Shown here: positions 26,988-34,803 of the stretch, piece after piece | How the letters are laid out: the number at the start of each line of letters is the position of its first letter | Position numbering within the stretch: position 1 is the stretch's first letter | Source of the DNA: Chloroflexota bacterium | GTDB taxonomy: Bacteria > Chloroflexota > UBA6077 > JACCZL01 | DNA length: 54,274 bases | Reading direction: 5' to 3' | Assembly (NCBI GenBank): GCA_030447245.1 | Contig: JAUJPG010000032.1 | Location: forward strand, 1-54,274 | The notes under the pieces: model-generated | Told to the model about the DNA's origin: nothing | Databases searched by the model: none | Seen by the model: only the letters and a program-made list of their open reading frames with translations | Made by a program: the position numbers and the translations under genes

Positions 26988-27386
26988 ATGGCTGGCCCCC
27001 AGACAGTCGGTCTGCACCACCTCCGCTTGACGGTGAGCGACCTCGAACGCTCGATCGCGTTCTACACAGAGGCCCTCGGATTCGAGGTGAGGATCCGCTC
27101 TGGCCCAACGGCGGTGTTGCTCCACGACGGGACCACGGGGCTAGGACTGAACACTCCCTGGCACGAGATCTCCGACGCGGAGCTGCGGTTCGACGAGGCC
27201 CGTGTCGGGTTGGACCATCTCGGCTTCCGGGTGGCAAGCCCGGACGACGTCCACCGCGCGGCCGAGCACCTCGACGCCCTCGGGGTGGCGCACAGCGAGG
27301 TCAAGCCCGGCCGCCTGCCGGGGTCGTTGCTTGTGGTGTTCCGCGACCCCGACAACATCCAGCTCGAGTATTCCTACGCGCCCTGA
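26988..27386 (+). CDS. VOC-superfamily (glyoxalase/dioxygenase-fold) protein
   Basis: A 132-residue protein with the paired beta-alpha-beta-beta-beta modules of the vicinal-oxygen-chelate fold. The first module opens GLHHLRLTVSDLERSIAFYT; the second has VGLDHLGFRVASPDDVHRAA and ends LVVFRDPDNIQLEYSY. Metal-ligand candidates are His in the first strand, His in LDHLGF and Glu in QLEY. The ATG at 26988 has GAGGAG ten bases upstream. The specific reaction (lyase, dioxygenase or fosfomycin-type thiol transferase) cannot be assigned. Its stop codon directly abuts an antisense comM fragment. A relative lies at 38005-38409. Confidence 0.8.
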   Translation: MAGPQTVGLHHLRLTVSDLERSIAFYTEALGFEVRIRSGPTAVLLHDGTTGLGLNTPWHEISDAELRFDEARVGLDHLGFRVASPDDVHRAAEHLDALGVAHSEVKPGRLPGSLLVVFRDPDNIQLEYSYAP

Positions 27387-27635
27387 GACACGCCGCTCGG
27401 ACCGCCGCGGATGGCTCGGCCAGGCCGTCCGACGAAAGCTTCTCATAGTCCACCCGCGGAACCTCGGCGTGCAGGTCAATCCGGTCGAGCAGCGGGCCGC
27501 TCAGGCGCTTGCGGTAGCGTGACACCGCTCCTTCCGGGCAGGTGCAGGGGCGCGTCTGGTCCCCATAGTGGCCACACGGACACGGTGTGTTTGCTAATAC
27601 CAGCATGAACTTCGCCGGGAACGGCGGCCGGTCTG
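27387..27635 (-). pseudogene. comM: comM C-terminal-region fragment
   Basis: On the minus strand the frame gives FPAKFMLVLANTPCPCGHYG, then QTRPCTCPEGAVSRYRKRLS, GPLLDRIDLHAEVPRVDYEK and LSSDGLAEPSAAVRA. This is the ComM segment downstream of Walker B, including the conserved CPCGxYGD zinc-like motif. It starts abruptly at FPAKF and ends exactly where the VOC gene stops. The same protein segment occurs at 40391-40660, nearly identical. Confidence 0.8.
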
Positions 27636-27799
27636 ACCTGGGCCGACTCGGTTCTTCGTCGGACCTCTCCCCCTCTAGGAAGCAGCGCTCCGCGAGAAGC
27701 GGCACGCGGAGCCCGCGAGCCCGGCCTGCTGCGGCCATCCGCCAGGCCGAGTTCGAGTTCCGGACCCCACTCGTCAACTGCGCGCTAGTCTTGAGCGCT

Positions 27800-28129
27800 C
27801 TACGAGAAGACTGCCCCCAAGATGTTGAGCCCAACGACCAGCACCAGGGCTGTCACACCGGTGACCAGCCCTCGCGAAGCCCGCCGATGCTGCGCAGTTC
27901 TGGGGCGCGCACGCCGTCGAGCGACAAAACCGAATCCGATGGCCAAGAGTGCTGCCAGCAACGCACCCGCCTCACCGAGCAGGATGATGTACCAGACAGA
28001 TCCAACTTCACGCCCTGCGAGTGCGAAGGGAACCCAGGAGAAGGAAAGAAGCCACAGCGGGAACGCGAGGAGCCCCCAGGCGACGGCCGCGCTGGCCAGC
28101 CGGCCACCGCTGTCGTCAGGTCGAAGAGC
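27800..28129 (-). other. Membrane-protein frame without its own start codon
   Basis: The frame directly after the TAG of the gene at 28130-28777 stays open for 109 codons and encodes at least three hydrophobic helices: VAWGLLAFPLWLLSFSWVPF, SVWYIILLGEAGALLAALLA and VTALVLVVGLNILGAVFS. No ATG, GTG or TTG occurs before the first helix, so it may be a gene that lost its 5' end, a frame-shifted neighbour, or be reached only by readthrough. The hydrophobic pattern and normal end make chance unlikely. Confidence 0.4.
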
Positions 28130-28777
28130 CTATGGAGTTTTCCCAGCCGGTACGCCCCGCGCGTGGATAGCGTGCTGCTCGCCCTCACCCGACCGTAGGG
28201 CGTAGCCCAGCACCACCCAGCCGAGGCCGAACGGCACCGCCAGCACCGCGCCGTCCGCGTTCCCGCTGGTCACGGTGACGTACATGGGGAGGACGAGCAG
28301 CCCCATGAGGAGCGGCAGCGCACTCCAGCGGGGGAATGCCTTCAGCCTCAGAACTCCGATCCCGAGGAGCACCAGGCCGACCGCCAGGAGCAGGTAGCCC
28401 AGGGAGTAGCCGATCCATCCGGCCAGGTCGATGGCGGTCATCTGCTCCCGGATGCCGCCCGCGACCCAGAACTCCACCACGTTGCCTGCGAGCATCAGTG
28501 CGAGCCCCACCAAAGCCACCGCAAAGCCCACCTTTCCGAGCCTCCCGGACTGGCCCGCGTACCGCACGCGGAGCCCCGCCAGGCCGGCGAGGAGCAGCAG
28601 GAGCGCGGCCGGCAGCATCCTGTTGTAGTCTTCCCAGGCGAGCCCCAGCAGCGTGTCGGTGCGTCCCCATCCCGACCTCCCCGGATAGGTCAGCGTGATG
28701 AGCGGGACAAGCACCATCCAGAGCAGGCCACCCATCATCGCCGCTGCGCTGCCCCAGCGAGTAAGGATCAACGTCAT
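28130..28777 (-). CDS. Small polytopic membrane protein (family A)
   Basis: A 215-residue membrane protein with about six hydrophobic helices. It opens LTRWGSAAAMMGGLLWMVLV and ends ... FGLGWVVLGYALRSG plus a short hydrophilic tail. Two others in this cluster (29379-30038 and 30832-31434) share the opening 'G-x-A-A-x-x-G-G-L-L-W' and the closing 'G-x-x-W-V-x-L-G-x-A-L' patterns, so these are paralogues. The ATG at 28777 is preceded by GGAGGACC. No function is known to me. It is the last intact gene of a minus-strand run of membrane proteins. Confidence 0.65.
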   Translation of the reverse strand: MTLILTRWGSAAAMMGGLLWMVLVPLITLTYPGRSGWGRTDTLLGLAWEDYNRMLPAALLLLLAGLAGLRVRYAGQSGRLGKVGFAVALVGLALMLAGNVVEFWVAGGIREQMTAIDLAGWIGYSLGYLLLAVGLVLLGIGVLRLKAFPRWSALPLLMGLLVLPMYVTVTSGNADGAVLAVPFGLGWVVLGYALRSGEGEQHAIHARGVPAGKTP

Positions 28778-28920
28778 CGGGTAGGTCCTCCGCTTGCGGA
28801 GACTGAACTCTTCACTGCCTGGGGCGGGGGGCGCCGGCGTCCACACCGTCACCTGATCCGTCCCTCGATGTCATCCTCGGGCCCGTCGCTCAGGTCCTCA
28901 GCGACGCCCAGAAGGTGCTG

Positions 28921-29343
28921 TCAGCGAGCTGAGCCACGCACTTGTCTCCAGCGGAAGCGACCCGCCGCCAGCAGGAGGACGGCCATCGCGGCAAAAACAG
29001 GGATGTCCGTCTCCGGAGTGCCGCCGAGGTTGTAGCCGACGATGTGGGAGACGGTGTGGAGCGCCGCCCCCACACCGACCCCCACGAGCGCCACCGTCAG
29101 CCCATCGGCGCGAGCGGGCACGCCCGCGAGCAGGAGCACCACCCGCAGATCGACCTGGAATGCGCCGATGTCCTGGAGAAAGTGCTGGTTGTACGGCTCG
29201 AACGTGGCAAGCGCGTCGAAGAACGACCGGGGATCGAGCATCGTCCACACCCCGAGGGCAACGAAGCCGGCCCCGAGGACGATCGCGACAGCGCGGGGCA
29301 GCCGGTGCCTCAGGGCCGAGGACCGCGTGTCGTGTGATGCCAT
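28921..29343 (-). CDS. Four-helix membrane protein of unknown function
   Basis: A 140-residue protein with four predicted transmembrane helices: AVAIVLGAGFVALGVWTML, LRVVLLLAGVPARADGLTVA, VGAALHTVSHIVGYNLGG and VFAAMAVLLLAAGRF. The conserved segment FFDALATFEPYNQHFLQDIG, with a G-A-F-Q turn, is typical of a widespread uncharacterised family ('yN.Hf..DiGafq'). It starts at ATG 29343, after a GGGGGA. The neighbouring genes on the same strand are also small membrane proteins. Confidence 0.65.
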   Translation of the reverse strand: MASHDTRSSALRHRLPRAVAIVLGAGFVALGVWTMLDPRSFFDALATFEPYNQHFLQDIGAFQVDLRVVLLLAGVPARADGLTVALVGVGVGAALHTVSHIVGYNLGGTPETDIPVFAAMAVLLLAAGRFRWRQVRGSAR

Positions 29344-29378
29344 TGGAGCAGTCCCCCTTCTGTGTCCTGTACGTGTGC

Positions 29379-30038
29379 CTAAGATAAAGGCGATGCGGGT
29401 CCTGCCTCGGCATGGGTATCAGGCAGCCGCAGGCCGCGGCCGGGCCAGAGCGCCAGGCCCAGCGCCACCCAGCCGGTGCCGAACACCGCTATGAACGCCG
29501 CCCCGCCGGCCTCCGGCAGCCACTTCACCGCGTACACCAGCGGCCACAGCGGCAGCAGGAACAGGCCCAGCAGGCCCAGCGCCAGCAGCGCCAGCGTCCG
29601 CCCCGCGCCCGCGCCGGCGCGCCGCGCGCCGAGACCCGCCAGGAGGGTGGCGGCCCCGAGCGCCAGCGTCCCGAAGACCCGCGCCGCGGTGAACACCGGA
29701 TCGAACAGCGCGACCACGCCCGCCACGCTCAGGACGGCGAGCGCCAGCGCGACGACGAGCACGTCGAGGTCGCCGGTGCGGGCGCGGCCGGCGGGCGGTC
29801 CCAAGAGCGCCAGGACCCCGAGTAGTCCCAGCGAGGTGAGCAGCAGTGCCAGGCCGCCGGGCAGGCTGTACGCGACGAACAGCGGCGCGTCGGTGATCAG
29901 CTCGTACCCCACGTCCTCCCGGTAGACCGTGGCCGCGCCCCACGGCTCCAGCATCTCGAACACGCCGTAGGGCACCCACAGCAGGCCGCCGACTATCGCC
30001 GCCAGCCCCCGGAGCCGGATGGTCTGCGTCGATGGCAT
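29379..30038 (-). CDS. Small polytopic membrane protein (family A paralogue)
   Basis: A 219-residue product with about six helices. It starts at ATG 30038, chosen because GGAGGAG lies directly upstream; an ATG 21 bases earlier is in frame but less well placed. It opens RLRGLAAIVGGLLWVPYGVF and closes VFGTGWVALGLALWPG plus a hydrophilic tail, matching the proteins at 28130-28777 and 30832-31434. The central part is very rich in Leu, Ala and Gly. No catalytic motif is visible, and the function is unknown. Confidence 0.65.
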   Translation of the reverse strand: MPSTQTIRLRGLAAIVGGLLWVPYGVFEMLEPWGAATVYREDVGYELITDAPLFVAYSLPGGLALLLTSLGLLGVLALLGPPAGRARTGDLDVLVVALALAVLSVAGVVALFDPVFTAARVFGTLALGAATLLAGLGARRAGAGAGRTLALLALGLLGLFLLPLWPLVYAVKWLPEAGGAAFIAVFGTGWVALGLALWPGRGLRLPDTHAEAGPASPLS

Positions 30039-30058
30039 CGTCTCTCCTCCGTCGCTCA

Positions 30059-30241
30059 TCACTGTCGCGCGAGCGTGGCCACCGGAGCAGCCGGGGCCGT
30101 GTGACCGCCGAGCGCCGCCGTCGGAGCGCGAAAGAGCAGGGTGAGCCAGGTGTACCGCGCCAGCCGGTGCGCGGCATGCCACCACGGCGACCCGGCCTCA
30201 ACGGCCCGCGTAGGGGGCTCCACAGCTGGTGGCTGGCTCAT
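30059..30241 (-). CDS. 60-residue coupled small ORF
   Basis: The ATG at 30241 overlaps the stop of the Yip1-like gene in an ATGA arrangement. The product contains HAAHRLARYTWLTLLFRAP, which resembles WAGRLARYAWLVLVIAVA near the N terminus of the membrane protein at 31975-32589. It may be a truncated relative of that protein, cut after its first helix. It is too short to be certain, but coupling and similarity favour a real or recently real gene. Confidence 0.4.
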   Translation of the reverse strand: MSQPPAVEPPTRAVEAGSPWWHAAHRLARYTWLTLLFRAPTAALGGHTAPAAPVATLARQ

Positions 30242-30822
30242 TCCGGCTCCAGCACGCGCCACAGCGCCCCCGTCAGCGCGACGAGGATCATGAGGGTGGC
30301 GGCCACCCCGACGACCAGGGCCGCGATGCTCCTGGCCATGCCGAGACCGAGCGCGTGGCGCACGTCGACGAAGTACGCCGCCAGGCGCCACAGGGCCAGC
30401 GCGGCCAGCGCCGGTGCCTCGGCGCCGACCCCCGAGGCGACGCTGGCGCCGAGGATGAACAGGCCTGGGGCGCTCGCGAAGCCGAGCGGACGCAGCACCT
30501 GTCCATACGCGACCGTCGCACCGAGGACGTGCCTGCCGACGAGGTAAACCGCGGACGATAAGACGGCCCAGAAGGCGACCTCCGCCAGCACCGCTACCAG
30601 GACGGCCGCCCCGGGCGCCCAACCGGCGAGCAGCGCCCGCACGATGGTTCCCAGGCCGTGCGCCACGCCGACGAGCGCCACGACCGCTACCGCCTGCGCG
30701 GTGCCCGCGCTGTCCGCCCGGACCTCGGCGTACAGCCTCCCGTCGAGGCGCGCCGCCCGGAGCATGCGGGTGGGCAGGCTCCGCCTCGTCACCCGTGGTT
30801 CTGGGCTCGTGCTCGACGACAC
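30238..30822 (-). CDS. Yip1-domain-like membrane protein
   Basis: A 194-residue membrane protein of the bacterial Yip1/YIF1-like type. It has a cytosolic N terminus with RMLRAARLDGRLYAEVRADS, then five helices beginning AVAVVALVGVAHGLGTIVRA, with the usual central segment VGRHVLGATVAYGQVLRPLG, FASAP, and the last helix ALVVGVAATLMILVALTGAL. The GTG at 30822 gives an N terminus (MSSST) like that of the next gene upstream; an ATG at 30765 is a reasonable alternative. Role unknown; it sits in the membrane-protein run. Confidence 0.65.
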   Translation of the reverse strand: MSSSTSPEPRVTRRSLPTRMLRAARLDGRLYAEVRADSAGTAQAVAVVALVGVAHGLGTIVRALLAGWAPGAAVLVAVLAEVAFWAVLSSAVYLVGRHVLGATVAYGQVLRPLGFASAPGLFILGASVASGVGAEAPALAALALWRLAAYFVDVRHALGLGMARSIAALVVGVAATLMILVALTGALWRVLEPE

Positions 30823-30831
30823 CTCGTTGCC

Positions 30832-31434
30832 TCAGTCCCGCACCCGCTGATCCCGCGCCCTCGCGTCCGAGCTGGCCGCTGGGGCCATGCGCCGATCGGT
30901 CTTGGCTGACCACAGGGCGTAGCCCAGCCACACCCAGGCCGCTCCGAACAGAAGGAAGAGCCAGATGCTCGCGTCCTCGAAGTTGCCCATGAAGAAGGCC
31001 AGGATGCCGAGGATGAGCAGCCCGCCCGCCGCACGTGGCAGGACGGCAGCGCGGATGATGCTCACGCTCAGGAGCAGCAGGCCGACGAAGAAGACGGCGA
31101 ACCCAAGCCCGACCGTTGGCCAGGCAGGCACGAGGTCCAGGTCCACGGCTACACGGATGACGGCCAGGAGCACCATGCCAAGGCAGGCGAGGACGACGGC
31201 GACTAACCCGAGCCAGCCCGCACGCGCACGCTGCCGTGCGTGGATGCCCAGCACGCCCAGGAGGATCAGGGCAAAGGCGGCCACGATCACCGTATTCGGG
31301 CTGAACCAGCCCTGGCGCCACGTCCCGGGTGGGCCCTCCGGCTGCAGCCCGTACAGGGCGATGGCACCCAGCCACACGACGCCGCCCAGCATGGCCGCCG
31401 GGCCGGCCAGCCGCACCAGCGTGCTCGACGACAT
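30832..31434 (-). CDS. Small polytopic membrane protein (family A paralogue)
   Basis: A 200-residue protein with about six transmembrane helices. It opens LVRLAGPAAMLGGVVWLGAI and has GILAFFMGNFEDASIWLFLL, then AAWVWLGYALWS and a basic tail. These ends match the proteins at 28130-28777 and 29379-30038. The ATG at 31434 has GGAGCGGAG just upstream and is preferred to the in-frame ATG at 31458. Function unknown. Confidence 0.65.
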   Translation of the reverse strand: MSSSTLVRLAGPAAMLGGVVWLGAIALYGLQPEGPPGTWRQGWFSPNTVIVAAFALILLGVLGIHARQRARAGWLGLVAVVLACLGMVLLAVIRVAVDLDLVPAWPTVGLGFAVFFVGLLLLSVSIIRAAVLPRAAGGLLILGILAFFMGNFEDASIWLFLLFGAAWVWLGYALWSAKTDRRMAPAASSDARARDQRVRD

Positions 31435-31463
31435 GCTCCGCTCCTGTCCCCGCCCCATCCAGA

Positions 31464-31901
31464 CTACGCCCCGGGTGCTTCAGTCATGCGCCGGACGGCC
31501 GCCTCGATCCCGGCGTCGGCCTGCTCGACCGGTTCCACATACAGACGGCCCCAGGCGATGAGACCCTCCTGGACGCCGAAGATCGCTACGCCCCGCATCT
31601 CGAAGGGCGCCCCCTCCGTCCGCGTGCCGTGCCAGTGCCACTCGGCCCAGATGGTGTCGCCCTCCGCCACCGACCGCAGGAGGTCCGCGCGGAAGTCCGG
31701 GATGCCGCGGAAGACCTCCGCCCAGTTCTGGCGCACTTGCTCCCGGCCGCTGAAGCTCCAGCTCGGGTGGGCCGGCTGCTCGCTCCGATAGTCGTCGGCG
31801 AAGCACGCGACGAAGGTGTCCAAGTCGTGGCGATTCTGCGCCGCATGCAGGCGCTCCAGCACCGCCCGGGGATCCAACGTCTCTTGCGCACTCCTGTTCA
31901 T
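31464..31901 (-). CDS. SnoaL-like (NTF2-fold) protein
   Basis: A 145-residue protein with the cone-shaped SnoaL/NTF2-like fold pattern: RLHAAQNRHDLDTFVACFAD, YRSEQPAHPSWSFSGREQVR, NWAEVFRGIPDFRADLLRSV and IWAEWHWHGTRTEGAPFEMR. The ester-cyclase/SnoaL group commonly has this 'p.G.e.vr..wa..f.giPDf' block. It is soluble, unlike its neighbours. The ATG at 31901 is preceded by AAGGGAG. Substrate unknown; many members act as small-molecule isomerases or simply bind ligands. Confidence 0.78.
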   Translation of the reverse strand: MNRSAQETLDPRAVLERLHAAQNRHDLDTFVACFADDYRSEQPAHPSWSFSGREQVRQNWAEVFRGIPDFRADLLRSVAEGDTIWAEWHWHGTRTEGAPFEMRGVAIFGVQEGLIAWGRLYVEPVEQADAGIEAAVRRMTEAPGA

Positions 31902-31974
31902 TCGACACTCCCTTGCTGCCATTGCTCGCTCCGCCGCCGCAGCGGCTCCCGGCTCCAGTGGATTTCGCCGTCCT

Positions 31975-32589
31975 TCAGCGCAGCCGCGCCACATCGGGGC
32001 GCCACCGGCGCAGCGCCCACCGGTAGAGGGCCGCCAGAGGCACGGCGCCGACGAGCGTGTGGCCCAGTGGGTGCCACCGATCAGCAAGGTCTGCGCCCCA
32101 CTCGGGGCTGTACGCGCAGTAGAACTCTGGCAACCGTATGCCGCCGAGCGCCACGGCCCAGAAGCAGGGATTCAGTAGGTGCGGGACGATCTCGGTGCCG
32201 ACGAAGAACAGCACCGGCCCCACGAAGGCGAGCAGCCGCCGGCCACCCATCGACCAGCGGCCGCGGAGGACATCCCAGAGGCCGGCGAGCAGGCTGGGCA
32301 GGCCGAGGGCGATCGCCAGCACATAGCCGAGGACCGGGATGATGACGGGGAGGTCCCTGAGGCCGGGCATTGCCCCTAAGTCGAAGCAAGGCGGGTTTGG
32401 GCACTCGTCCGGGGTGACCTGGGCGTCGGCGGCGCGTGGTTCCCAGGTAACCGCGTAGACCGCGCCCCCGACCAGTGCAAGCGCGACCGCGATGACGAGG
32501 ACGAGCCAGGCATACCGCGCCAGCCGGCCCGCCCACCGCTGCCAGCGCGTCTGGGTAGTTGGGGTGCGATCCACAGATCTATCCCTCAT
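31975..32589 (-). CDS. Membrane protein of unknown function
   Basis: A 204-residue membrane protein with an N-terminal helix (RLARYAWLVLVIAVALALVG), an external loop with paired cysteines (ECPNPPCFDLGAM), and three further helices (VIIPVLGYVLAIALGLPSLL; LLAFVGPVLFFVGTEIVPHL; LGHTLVGAVPLAALYRWAL). A C-F-W and a Y-C-A-Y motif suggest further cysteines outside the membrane. The ATG at 32589 is the first in-frame start consistent with a short basic cytosolic tail before helix 1. No family was recognised. Confidence 0.55.
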   Translation of the reverse strand: MRDRSVDRTPTTQTRWQRWAGRLARYAWLVLVIAVALALVGGAVYAVTWEPRAADAQVTPDECPNPPCFDLGAMPGLRDLPVIIPVLGYVLAIALGLPSLLAGLWDVLRGRWSMGGRRLLAFVGPVLFFVGTEIVPHLLNPCFWAVALGGIRLPEFYCAYSPEWGADLADRWHPLGHTLVGAVPLAALYRWALRRWRPDVARLR

Positions 32590-32812
32590 GACCGGGTGCT
32601 TTCTTGGCCTTCCTCTGCCTTGCCATGACACGTGCCGTCTCGGCCTATCACCGCGCGGCCGCGCCGCGATGCACAGACCCCGCGACGCCCAGCCACCCTT
32701 GACACTTTCTCCATATAACATCGGACAGACGGCAGCGCCGTTGCGCCTCTGCCCAGAGCTGCTGCTGGTCGGACTTCTTGAGCTGCGCCATGGTTGGCGA
32801 CCCCTCGCTCAG

Positions 32813-33778
32813 TTACTTCTCGATTACTTCTTGATTACTTGAACGCACGTCGGACGCTGTAGCATTGGCCTGGTCGGCTCGCTGGCGCGCCTTCCACTGG
32901 CGCTGGTACGCGCGGGCCACCGCCGGCCGGCAGGGCGGACAGTACCGGTCCCGGTGGGAGGCGGCCCGGAACGGCTGGCGACAGCCGGGGCAGACCGCGT
33001 CGCGGCTGGTGTCCCTGGCGGGCGGAGGCGTACGCGGTGGGGCAGCGGCCTCGCCGAGCTGCCGCCGCAGCCGCGCCCGCCGGGCCGACTCGCGGCCATG
33101 CTCGCGCTCGGCCTCGATCCGACAGGCGAGGCAGTACCGCTGCCGGGTGCCCGTGGCCTCGTACCGCTGGCCGCAGCGCTCGCACGCGCGCTCGCCCGCC
33201 GCGCGGCGTATACCGGCCGCGATCGCCGCGGGAGCCGCCCGGTCGAGCCCGGCCAAGTTGCGCTGGCGCCGCCGCTCGGCGCGTGCCCGCCGCTCTTCGG
33301 CCGTGCTGAAGGCCTCGCTGCGGCGGCGTTGCCCCTCCGGCCGTAGCCCCTGCCGGATCGCTGCCACCGCCGCGGCCTTGTCCCGCCGGAACTTCTCCCG
33401 GTCCTCGTCCCAGCGCCTGAGCCTGCCCTCGGCGCGTAACCGCTCGATCACGGGGACGCCGACCTCGCGCAGGCGCGCCCGCATGGTCGGTGTAACGAGC
33501 TTCGTGGTCCGGTTCAGGCCGGCGAGGTCGCGATACGCGTCAGCGCTGAGCCGATGGGCCAATAGCGCGTGCTGGGCGAGGTTGCGCTTCCACTCGCCAC
33601 AGATGTGGCAACAGAGCGCGTCGGTTAGCGCGTCGTAGTCGAGGCGGCCAAACGTGCCGAAGCGGGGTGCATCGGGCCTCTTCTCGACCACTCCGAGCCC
33701 AGGAGACGCAGGCCCGTCGCCCCAACGTGCGCGGCTGGTCTCGACGTTTCCCGATTGGCGCACCGCTCCCTGTTCCAA
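32813..33778 (-). CDS. MucR/Ros-like zinc-finger protein with two zinc ribbons
   Basis: A 321-residue basic protein. Near residues 57-75 CHICGEWKRNLAQHALLAH followed by LSADAYRDLAGLNRTTKLV matches the Ros/MucR pattern (C-x2-C-x9-H-x4-H then 'lsadeYre.fgL'). A long charged coiled region follows, then two C-terminal ribbons, CERCGQRYEATGTRQRYCLA and CPGCRQPFRAASHRDRYCPP. The TTG start at 33778 is supported by GAGGAGGAG seven bases upstream. It is the last gene of the XRE/Cas4-like cassette on the minus strand, 93 bases after the nuclease half. A DNA-binding regulator or adaptor role is likely; the target is unknown. Confidence 0.65.
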   Translation of the reverse strand: MEQGAVRQSGNVETSRARWGDGPASPGLGVVEKRPDAPRFGTFGRLDYDALTDALCCHICGEWKRNLAQHALLAHRLSADAYRDLAGLNRTTKLVTPTMRARLREVGVPVIERLRAEGRLRRWDEDREKFRRDKAAAVAAIRQGLRPEGQRRRSEAFSTAEERRARAERRRQRNLAGLDRAAPAAIAAGIRRAAGERACERCGQRYEATGTRQRYCLACRIEAEREHGRESARRARLRRQLGEAAAPPRTPPPARDTSRDAVCPGCRQPFRAASHRDRYCPPCRPAVARAYQRQWKARQRADQANATASDVRSSNQEVIEK

Positions 33779-33871
33779 CCGGCACTCCTCCTCGGCGACG
33801 TGGACCTCCGCAGGTCTCGGCCGGTTCGCTCTGCCATCGGCTGCACGATGACTCGAATGCCCGTGCGGGCT

Positions 33872-34429
33872 TCAGCCCACCCGCTGCGCGACCTGGTCGC
33901 CGGCCGCACCGACGTCCTCGTCTCCCCAGCAGACGGGATGGTAGCCACAGGCGCGACACTTGGCGGGCACCCACCGGGGACCTGGCGCCTCACCATTCTC
34001 CAGCATGCGACGCATCTCGGCCATCGAGCGCACCACGCCCCGCTCCAGCTCCTCGGTGAACACCACGCGCTCCTGGGATCCGCCGGCCAGCACCACCACG
34101 CCGTAGGGCGGGCGGACGCCGTAGACATCCTGGACCAGCAGACACAGCGCGCCAACCTGGAGGATGTGCGATTGCTGGAGGCGCCGCGCGCTCGGCTTCT
34201 GCTCCACCGGCACGTAGGCCCCGCCCACCCGCAGCAGATGCTCGCAGCGGCCGACCAGTCCCAGGCGCTCGGAGCGCAGCGTCGGCGCGCGGATCAGCGA
34301 GTCGTCCGCTGACACGATCGTGCCCTCGGCGATCCGCAGCGCGCCGCGGCGGCTGCGCATCCACCGCGCCAGCAGGATACACGCGGCCACGGCCAGCAGC
34401 AGCGCCAGCACGAGCAGCTCGGTGCTCAT
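33872..34429 (-). CDS. Cas4-like nuclease core, membrane-anchored (C-terminal half)
   Basis: A 185-residue protein with an N-terminal transmembrane helix (residues 4-22, LLVLALLLAVAACILLARW) and a PD-(D/E)xK core of the Cas4/RecB type. SERLGLVGRCEHLL (53-66) holds Glu63 where Cas4 usually has Asp; VPVEQKPSA (73-81) gives the E-x-K catalytic pair at Glu76/Lys78; ILQVGALCLLVQDVYGVRPP (89-108) is the Q-motif helix. Three C-terminal cysteines, Cys158, Cys161 and Cys167 (KCRACGYHPVC), fit Cas4's iron-sulphur cluster. The fourth cysteine normally lies at the N terminus, which is encoded separately upstream; the ATG overlaps that gene's stop (ATGA). No cas genes or CRISPR array are nearby. Confidence 0.72.
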   Translation of the reverse strand: MSTELLVLALLLAVAACILLARWMRSRRGALRIAEGTIVSADDSLIRAPTLRSERLGLVGRCEHLLRVGGAYVPVEQKPSARRLQQSHILQVGALCLLVQDVYGVRPPYGVVVLAGGSQERVVFTEELERGVVRSMAEMRRMLENGEAPGPRWVPAKCRACGYHPVCWGDEDVGAAGDQVAQRVG

Positions 34430-34791
34430 GCCAGTCCCCTGAACACGACGATGGCGAGTAGGAGCAGCACCAGAGCGATGGCGATCGCCAGCACGCTGGC
34501 GAGCGCGCCGGCGGCCAGCACGAGGTCGGTCTGCCGCCCGATCTCGCGGTGCATCCGGCTTCCCGCCTGACGGCGGGACTCGGTTTCGGCCGTGACGGGG
34601 ACGCGGCAACGCTGAAGGAACCACGCCTGCGGACAGAAGGCGTAGGCTCCGATCTCCGACGCCGAGAGCGTCCAGGACGGCTCGGCCGGTAAGTCGCCGT
34701 ACGCCTGCTCGGCGCGCAGGCGCCACCCGCGGGACCGCGGAGACCGTTCGCCCGCTTGGCGCTCGCCGCTTCGGTCATGCTGCTCGGCCAT
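34426..34791 (-). CDS. Cas4-like nuclease N-terminal half, membrane-anchored
   Basis: A 121-residue protein with a Cas4-type N-terminal segment, LSASEIGAYAFCPQAWFLQR (42-61, Cys53 as the first iron-sulphur ligand), then a helix with His81 (GSRMHREIGRQTD), the usual 'H..lG..h' position. Instead of the nuclease core, a C-terminal transmembrane helix follows (about 92-116). The missing core is encoded by the next gene, which has its own N-terminal membrane helix, so the Cas4 fold seems split within an inserted hairpin of two membrane helices. The ATG at 34791 has GAGAGGA upstream. A decayed copy is at 38583-38852. Confidence 0.68.
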   Translation of the reverse strand: MAEQHDRSGERQAGERSPRSRGWRLRAEQAYGDLPAEPSWTLSASEIGAYAFCPQAWFLQRCRVPVTAETESRRQAGSRMHREIGRQTDLVLAAGALASVLAIAIALVLLLLAIVVFRGLA

Positions 34792-34803
34792 CACGGAATC
34801 CTC

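Noticed and set aside
30059..31375. A 438-codon minus-strand frame across three membrane-protein genes
   Set aside because: It overlaps genes with clear transmembrane patterns and good starts and is Arg/Gly-rich without motifs. Only the final 60 codons from the coupled ATG are kept.
33872..34794. A type I or II CRISPR-Cas locus suggested by the Cas4-like genes
   Set aside because: No repeat-spacer array and no cas1, cas2, effector or interference gene can be seen in the window; the Cas4-like proteins carry membrane helices and keep company with regulators.
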